From contig OY829327.1 in assembly GCA_963691655.1 (NCBI GenBank), positions 80,054,019 through 80,118,018 of the forward strand: 64,000 nt of DNA, written 5' to 3'. Source of the DNA: Toxonevra muliebris. Lineage: Eukaryota > Arthropoda > Insecta > Diptera > Pallopteridae. Of this stretch, positions 57,095 to 64,000 are shown piece by piece. The stretch's first letter is position 1. Every line of letters starts with the position of its first letter. The position numbers were made by a program, and so were the translations under genes. The notes below the pieces were generated by a model. It did not search any database. It saw only the letters and a list, made by a program, of their open reading frames with translations, and was not told where the DNA came from.

Positions 57095-58172
57095 CAGGGT
57101 GCAGAGATTAAAGTGTTACCAAATTCAATTTGCCACAGCAGTAGAGCTTTCAGTGCAATCCCGCTTAAATTTAGTACTTGCAAAAGCAAGTTTGCAGAAA
57201 AAAATTCGTAAGTAATGGAACTCAAACATAATAGTGCTACAGCGCTTTATTTCACAGGAAGTTGCAGCCCGCGATCGCATTTAAATGTGAATGAAATTGT
57301 TGTATATCGAACCATAAAACGGTTACGGTGTCGGACGAAAAAACAGCAACTTCAACAGAAATGATTCAAAAAGTGAAAACCAGAAAACCCTGACAGAGTG
57401 CAAGACAAACGGCTGCTGCTTTAAAAATGTCCGACCGAAGTTTGCGTAAGATATTAAAAACGAACCTCAGAGTGAAGCCTTACAAGACCCAAAAGAAGCA
57501 TAATCTCACACCGAAGAAGAAACAAAGAGGATACAAAGAGCAGAGGAATTAAAGCGCTTGTACGCGAGTGGCCAGTTGCAAAATATCGTCCTCTTAGATG
57601 AGAAAAATTACCCAATTGAGCAGTACGTAAATAAGGGAAATGATCGAGTATGGTTACAGGAGAGAATGTTCGAATTTGGAGCTATGAATTGTCTCTCGAT
57701 CACAAGCACCGGCCCACGTCATGGTTTGGGCTGCAGTGGTCGTTCCCCGCTCGTGTTTTAAAGCCTGGCATTTGTGTACCGTGAATCAATCTTAGATGAT
57801 ATACTAAAGCCTTGGGAACGTAAGAAATTCGGCAATAGACCGTACACGTTGCAACAGGACTCGGCACTGTCACACAAAGCTTACGCGAATCAAGATTGAT
57901 TTAAAAACAACGTTCCGAACTTTATTTCGGTGCAACAATGGCTCTCGAATTCATCAGACGACAATCCGCTTGGTTTCTCTCTCTGAGGCATTTTGAACTC
58001 CAAGGTCCTTACAGAAAAACGCTCTAGTGTGGACGCTTTAAAAGCATCCCCTGATCGAGAATGGAAACGATTTCCCCAAGACTACATGCAGCGTGCAACT
58101 CCTTTTTTTTTGACAGAATCGACCGTATACTCAAAGCTAAAGAAGGTTATATTGGAAATCTGTAATGACTTT
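57095..58172 (+). mobile_element. maT-like (DD37D) Tc1/mariner relic
   Basis: Begins CAGGGTGCAGAGATTAAAGT after a TA dinucleotide (57093-57094). The transposase frame is broken but readable from about 57217. VNEIVVYRTIKRYGV is the helix-turn-helix segment. MSDRSLRKILKTNLRVKPYK follows, then NIVLLDEKNYPIEQY (first Asp), RPYTLQQDSALSHKAY (second Asp), then FSL-GILNSKVLTEK and a C-terminal ESTVYSKLKKVILEI. Counting from the second Asp, the third catalytic position is 38 residues on and would be Asp in a DD37D enzyme; here it is Gly (NPLGFS). Stops occur at about 57897 and 57984. No matching right terminal repeat was found. Confidence 0.75.
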
Positions 58173-59534
58173 TAAAATTCAATTATTTTTAATAATTTTG
58201 CTACATATATAAAAAAAACTGTTCATTGATCTAAAAGTAGTAGCCTTTCGAATTGATAACATTTCAATCTCCGTCGGTTTATGCTCTAATTTAAATTTTC
58301 TATATCTCTTCCAAAACTGGCTCTTTGCATTCCATTTGAATTCGAAATATTTGATAAGAACTGTTTTTAATAGATCTTTCCATTTTGAGAAGGTGAAATT
58401 CAACTGATCGATTGTTGAAATACGATATTAAAGAATGAAATTTTCCCTCAAAGAGTGAAGTTTATAAATAAAGGACTGAGCTAGACCCTTGATAGATCCA
58501 GTAAATTAATATATTTCACAACTAGTAATTGCCAATGGCTTTTAGTATCATTCGTATTGAAATTGTAATCTAGTAATGATTTTCCGGCATGAACAATTTT
58601 TAAAGGTGTTTCAAAACTTCAAATCGATTGCCGGAACCTTAGAATTCCCACATTCTATCGTTTTAATTACTTTGTTAGTATAAGATATGCCACACTAATA
58701 TGACATACCATACCGCCCCTGCAGGGTATTTCAGATGGGAGAAGAGTAGTAGATTATGGTACATCTGGCCTATTTTGGATGCTTGTGATTTTATTTATAA
58801 AGTAACCCCATGTTTTCACATAGAAGCCCATACAAATAGCCTTCTAATTTTAGGAGCCATGGGAATATCATTTTCTCTAAAAAAGAACCAGGTCCCTGAT
58901 TCTAAATTCTGATAGAAATCTGCGTCTATGCATAAAATTTCGATATTGAATTCAATTCATTTCCTCTAATCATTTGGGGCCGTTTTCTCTATGTCCGGTT
59001 AAGCACTAATCCTAGCTATAAAAGACGGTTTGTAGTAGTAGTTACAAAACGGCCCATAAACTGTGTCCAATGATAATAACCTTACGTTTGAAGAAATCTT
59101 ATTTTTTCATTCGAAAAATCCTAATTTTTTTGATATTTTTCGTTACAATTAAGAAAAAAAAACGTAGAAAACTGGCTAGGTTTATTTCTGTTTTCTCTTT
59201 GTCTTTGTAATGAAAATTTCCAAAAAAAAAAATTTATTATCTTTATTTAAGTAAACTTTATCAAAAATATTTAATTCATCAGTCAATTGCTCTGTAAGGG
59301 TTAAGAATATTTACTTTATATATTATTGCTCAATGTTTGCCAAATATCACACCTCAAGGACTCAGCTGTTTGTACACGTAGCACTTATACCGAAATGCAC
59401 AGAGAGAGCGCAAGAGCGAAATGAAAATGGAATAGATTAAACATACAAATGATGCGTATGTGAGAGCTGATATTACTTGGAGAGAGAAAACTGTACTGTT
59501 GTATCATAAGAGAAAGAGAAAATGCGTTTATCCA
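58173..59534. other. Non-coding stretch
   Basis: No recognised exon or element. Frames such as 58700-58912 (+) have no motif. Confidence 0.45.
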
Positions 59535-59536
59535 TA

Positions 59537-59615
59537 CAGTGGTGGCTATATCATATGGAATTCGACTGAACTTCGAATAAATAAGTTTAAGTTTTATATG
59601 ATATGGCCACCACTG
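59537..59615. mobile_element. 79-bp MITE with CAGTGGTGGC ends
   Basis: Left end CAGTGGTGGCTATATCATAT; right end, reverse-complemented, CAGTGGTGGCCATATCATAT. This is 20 bp with one mismatch. TA flanks both sides (59535-59536, 59616-59617). Only about 40 bp lie between the arms. TA target and CAGT ends fit a Tc1/mariner-driven miniature element. Confidence 0.8.
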
Positions 59616-59617
59616 TA

Positions 59618-62218
59618 TATCACTTCCGCTCTTCGATTCTCAATCTATATAACATATGTAAATATGTATGTGTGTACCTGTGTCTGTTTATCTCATTGTA
59701 TCTGTCTTCTCTGACATTTTAAATTACATTTAATGTTTACTCAATGATTTTTTTCCTCATAAATTTTTATGTCTTCCCATTACATTTTAATTTTAATTTA
59801 AATTTATTTTTGCACGTTTGTGATTGCGTGTGAGTGTGCTCGTTAATTTTTTGTTTTACTTATTTATTTACATCTTTTACTTTTTACGAATTTATTTGAA
59901 TTTTTAGGTTATTCCACTTTGTAGAGTAGAGTGAAAAAATCTAGATAAATAAAAACAACAGTAGCGGTGTTTTTTTTTGTCGCTATAGTTATGTATAAGC
60001 GAGAAAGTTGCCTAAAAGAGAGTTTCTTCTATCTACAGTGTGCAAAATATTGCATTATTGTGGCAAAATTTGTTGCTGCTGATAGTTGGTTATAAAAAAT
60101 TACTACAAAACTACATAAAATCGATAGAATTCTTAGGTAGTCGTACGATATGTTAATATATTTTAATTTTTTTTTTATACCTTTACTACTCGTATTTGAA
60201 ATCATGAATCAAGTAAAACAACAGAAAATTGGCAACTAAGAAACCAAAAATATACACAAAAGTTAATTTTAAAATTGCAAAATCGTGAGGTGAATGAAAG
60301 AAGTGCGTTAATCAACAAGGCTCTCATTGTGACTCAATCATGGTCATAAAAATGCGTAACCACATGTTGTAGTTTAAATGCATACTTGCGACATACTCGT
60401 ACACAATATTATTTTTTTTTTTCATGCCAGTTGAGTGCAATGAGCTTAATTAATACAATAAATGCAATTGTCAATACTACATATTAATATAATTTCAACT
60501 GAGTATTTATTTTTTACTTGTTTATCTTTAGATACTGTCATTTAAGCAAATATTTTCTCTTGTGAAAATTAGCAACTTGGAAGAAATTTTCGCAAAAATG
60601 TATCACTGCTGCAGTTTGCTTAGTATGTCCATTTGGTTTATATACATACAAATGTACATACTTATATGGAAATAATGATTAACACTTTGTCTTCTGGTAA
60701 GGTAGTAACAACGAAAATTGGAAATAAATACCTATTTTTAAGTTAATCTTTTATGGAAATACTCAAAAGCAGATACTGTTACCATTTTTTACTTTCGACT
60801 GCATTTATTACTTTTGAGCATATGCACTCGTATTTATATGTGCATATATTTCCATTAAAAAAATGTATTGTTATTTTAAAGTTAATTCAAGTTCAACGAA
60901 ATTTAAAAAAATGTATTAACTTATGAAAAATATTTAAGTAATACCTTGCACCTTTTAACCCACTGACATTATTTCACTGTCAGATATTTTTTTGTGGGAT
61001 TGCATGCGATTGGATGTTGGTAGTTTTTTTTTTTTTTTGCAAAAGACCTGATATTTCTATCATGCGAGAAAAATCCAATATTTATTCTCAATAGCTCTTC
61101 CAATATACGCCATGATATAAGTTTTATAACTCCAACAGAGAGATGAGTATATTACTATGATATAGATATACTTAATTTCTCTCACTCTCTCGTTTGCATG
61201 TTTTGTATTGACCAATCATAATGATTGGTTTTCATTGATTGAGAGTAAAAATCTTTCAATAAGCGTTGCAAAAATATTTATCAACGTCCATCAAATTAAC
61301 TCTCATAAATATCATAAATACTTAGCAACAGCGGTAAAAGTTTACATTTCACTTAACATATTTATTCATTATTATTTACTTATAAATATAAATTCGTGTG
61401 CTAAAAATCATGATCTTTACATTTTCAAAATAATTAGCAAATTATTGGTTTTAATTTTGGCTTTTTTTTTTGACGTTTAAATAAATAAAATTTTTTACAG
61501 ACTTGAAGATGGCATCATTAAAAATAATGGGCTCTTTCCGCAAATCTTTGAGTTTATTTGTTTATTATATAAATATTGTAAAAATAGCTAGACAAATATT
61601 TACATATTCATTATAAATTTTATGATATTTTTCTTTTACTCTATTTTGGGCTTTGCAGCTTTTATTGTTTTCATTGTTGTTAATTAGTTGTGCCGCCATT
61701 TACAGCACCATCAACAATAAAGAAGAAGATTTAAAAATATTATCTTATACTTAATGTATGCAATTTAAATTTTATTTCATTAATAAAAAATATGAAAAAT
61801 TGCCCAATTTGAAAGAAAAATATAATGTTATAAAATCATTAAAATTATGATTGTTGAGTTTAATGTTTTATGCTGCAGTTAGTACAGTTATAAAATGCTT
61901 ATTTAGGCTTTGTTATGGTTAACATTGTACGTAATTAAATCCTAATGAAAATCATTTGAAAATGTTTAGTTTAAACAACAATATTTATTTTATTACCCAA
62001 TAGTTTAGTGGGAAAAATGTTGGAGAACTTTTTTTTTTGTAATTTTGTAATGTTAATTGTTTTGGGAAATTTAATTAAAATTTTAATTGTCTTTATTAAT
62101 AATTCAAAAAGATGCAGTTGTGTATAGTGGCTAGAGGGGTTGTTGATTTTAATAATTTTAATAAATTGAAAGGAAATTATTTTGCTACAATTATCATTTT
62201 GCTTGACATTAGATCAAT
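59618..62218. other. Non-coding stretch
   Basis: No convincing exon. A pyrimidine tract and TTACAG lie immediately before an ATG-containing stretch at 61500-61615, but the following 35-codon frame has no good donor. Confidence 0.45.
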
Positions 62219-62222
62219 GAGA

Positions 62223-62256
62223 CCGGAGGGGGAGGGGGGTGGGGAGGCAGGAGAGG
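62223..62256 (+). other. G-rich tract, potential G-quadruplex
   Basis: Runs of 5, 6 and 4 G separated by single bases (GGAGGGGGAGGGGGGTGGGG), then GG and GGG runs. It fits the G-quadruplex pattern in the plus strand and stands out in AT-rich DNA. Confidence 0.6.
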
Positions 62257-62754
62257 GATTGAAGGAGAGACCAGCCCCAACTTTTGAATTTGGACTATTT
62301 GTGAAATGAAAAAAGTAAGATCCGGTGAATAAATTTCATAAATTTTTGCAATTAAAATGTATTTTTTCTTCTATAAAAATGACCAACTATAAAAACATTT
62401 TGAAAATAAATAAGTTTCAGCTTGTTGGGGTCCTAATTTTTAAGGCTGAAAATCTACCAAATTTATTTTTTTTTCTCGTTTATTTTATAAGTTATTAAAT
62501 TGAAACTTTTTACAATTAACTAAAAGCATTTCGCTCTTGCGGTTGCAATCATAGCTTAATTTCTGTCAATCTAAAATAAAAAACTGGCATTTCAAAATTG
62601 AGACTTTTAATGAGTTGGTACGAAATCATTTTTTCGAAAAAAAAAACATTTTTTTAAATTTTTTGTAGATTTTGAAAACAAAAGTGCGATTTTTTTTTAA
62701 ATGCGTGGCATTTTTTTTTAATTTTTATAAGTTTCTAGGACTAAAATTACTGTA

Positions 62755-63600
62755 AGATATCTCTTTTATCTAAGAAGTTAACATTTGAGTTTGATAACTC
62801 AACAGCAAAATATTTTATGAGAGTTTAAGTTCGTTATTCATCAACATTTTGATATCTTGATATGTCTCTTATCTAAAAAGTTCACATTTCAGCTTAATAT
62901 CTCAAAAGCTAAACATTTTATGGTACTTTCAGTACGTTATTCATCAATATTTCAGACTAATATCTCTTCCTTTTTTGTATAGAAATGCATGACTATATAA
63001 ATGCTTGACTATAATTTCAGTTTACTATCTTGCTCCAATAATACTTCTTAAACCATTTTCTGTATGTTGTCGATCAAAATTTCAGACTGATATCTATGGA
63101 CCTCGTTTCTCTCCCCTCCATTTGCCTCTGAATATGGCATTTGTAAACTAATAGGTATATATTTCTACAACTAAAGTTAAGTCTTGATATCTCTGCTTAT
63201 TTTGATCTAAGTAATTATCTAGACCTGGAAAAAAGAAAGGGACTTAGTTTGTCAAAAAATCGATTTTCAGATTTTGGTTGATTCTTATGTAGAAAAGCCT
63301 GCCAAATTTTAAACAGCTGTTACCTCGAAAACCTGTTTTTCGCACACTAGGCCCCTTTCTTCATTCCAGGTCACATATGATTAATTCCGCAATAAAAATT
63401 TCAGTTTCATATCTCAACAGCTAACTATTTTAGAGAGCTTGATATTTTTGCTTTCTTGAATAGAAAGTCGGCTCTCTAGATAATTACTTGATCTAAGTTT
63501 CAGTATAATACTTTGTACACCATTTCCTTTAAGTTATCAAACAAAATTTAAGCCTGGTATCTGTGTTGCTTTCTGCTTTGAAACAAATGTTGCTATCTCA
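62755..63600 (+). repeat. Degenerate tandem array with TTTCAG-YT-ATATCT motif
   Basis: A motif like AAATTTCAGACTGATATCTC recurs near 62848, 62887, 62947, 63016, 63079, 63398, 63500 and 63545, often 60-70 bp apart. It is accompanied by CTAAATATTTTATGAGA-like and GTACGTTATTCATCAA-like blocks. An AAAGGGACTTAG segment at 63236-63370 interrupts it. It may continue past the window. Confidence 0.6.
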
Positions 63601-64000
63601 ATGCATGAGATTTCTAAGTTATGCTAATTTATTTTTACAATAAAAATCTGTTGAAAGAGTCATCGTTAGAAATGTTCTGGGATAGTAAAATTTATAGCTA
63701 GATTCTTGCAGAACATAAGGAAATTACTAAAATCGTCGGTGTAGTGACTTCAAACAATAAAATAATCAATCAATTATTTTTAATTGTCTTAAATCAACAT
63801 TAGACAAGCCTCATGTCCTTAACTTTTCATCAAAATATTTATTCATGTTTTAACTTTGTGGGTTATCAAACTTGAAGCTAGAGACATATATGTCTAACTT
63901 GAGTTATTGTAATTATCGCTTAGCTATCAGCAAAACTGCTTAGATTTCATGAATAGCAACGCGTACAGTTACTGAATAATACTTTCTATATCTTACTACT

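Noticed and set aside
61509..61616. ATG frame (MASLKIMGSFRKSLS...) just after a TTTTTTACAG acceptor-like site
   Set aside because: Only 35 codons, no consensus donor before the stop, and the only GT available gives a different phase from the two accepted exons.

Overview
The window looks like non-coding DNA from a higher (cyclorrhaphan) fly, possibly a tephritid or a calyptrate. It is strongly AT-rich, carries many Tc1/mariner-superfamily relics and non-LTR fragments, is rich in CAA/CAG/TGTTG simple repeats, and contains coding exons with Drosophila-like start contexts and GT donors. The species is inferred, not shown. No rRNA, tRNA, CRISPR, operon or bacterial-type gene was seen.

Only two stretches look like real protein-coding host sequence, both on the plus strand. 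One is a 434-nt exon at 40160-40593 (144 codons, Gly-rich linker and basic tail) with a likely upstream 3' splice site at 39981-39982. The other is a 50-nt exon at 55895-55944, preceded by a TATA-containing, GC-richer promoter-like segment. Both start with a good initiator and end at a GT donor in phase 2, so they could be alternative first coding exons of one large gene whose common exons lie beyond position 64000. The gene is not identified. The rest then reads as giant-intron or 5'-flanking DNA.

Region by region: 2.26-3.89 kb is a 5'-truncated, RNase H-bearing LINE with target-site duplication. 4.0-4.5, 9.3-10.0 and 48.7-49.0 kb are inverted arrays sharing a GGTCGCTGA motif. 10.2-10.8, 16.0-16.2 and 16.55-17.74 kb are inverted-repeat elements. 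12.0-13.3 kb (+) and 35.9-37.1 kb (-) are two DD37E Tc1/mariner copies that share the same two nonsense codons. 23.3-24.9 and 27.8-29.1 kb are degenerate tandem arrays. 35.2-35.85, 52.6-53.1 and 57.1-58.2 kb are three other transposase relics. 37.9-38.2, 38.9-39.0 and 49.1-49.4 kb are LINE scraps. 62.75-63.6 kb is a degenerate array.

The most interesting signal is a family of short elements (about 350 bp full length; copies at 27.2, 51.3 and 56.2 kb), each containing what reads as a complete type I hammerhead self-cleaving ribozyme. The core CUGANGA...GAAA...UC is intact in all three. Helix I (6 bp) is preserved, and the helix III octamer stays palindromic despite sequence change between copies. 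The 51.3-kb copy is 5'-truncated and flanked by an exact 12-bp duplication, which indicates retrotransposition. This resembles retrozymes or hammerhead-bearing Penelope-derived elements, but no reverse transcriptase of that type is in the window.
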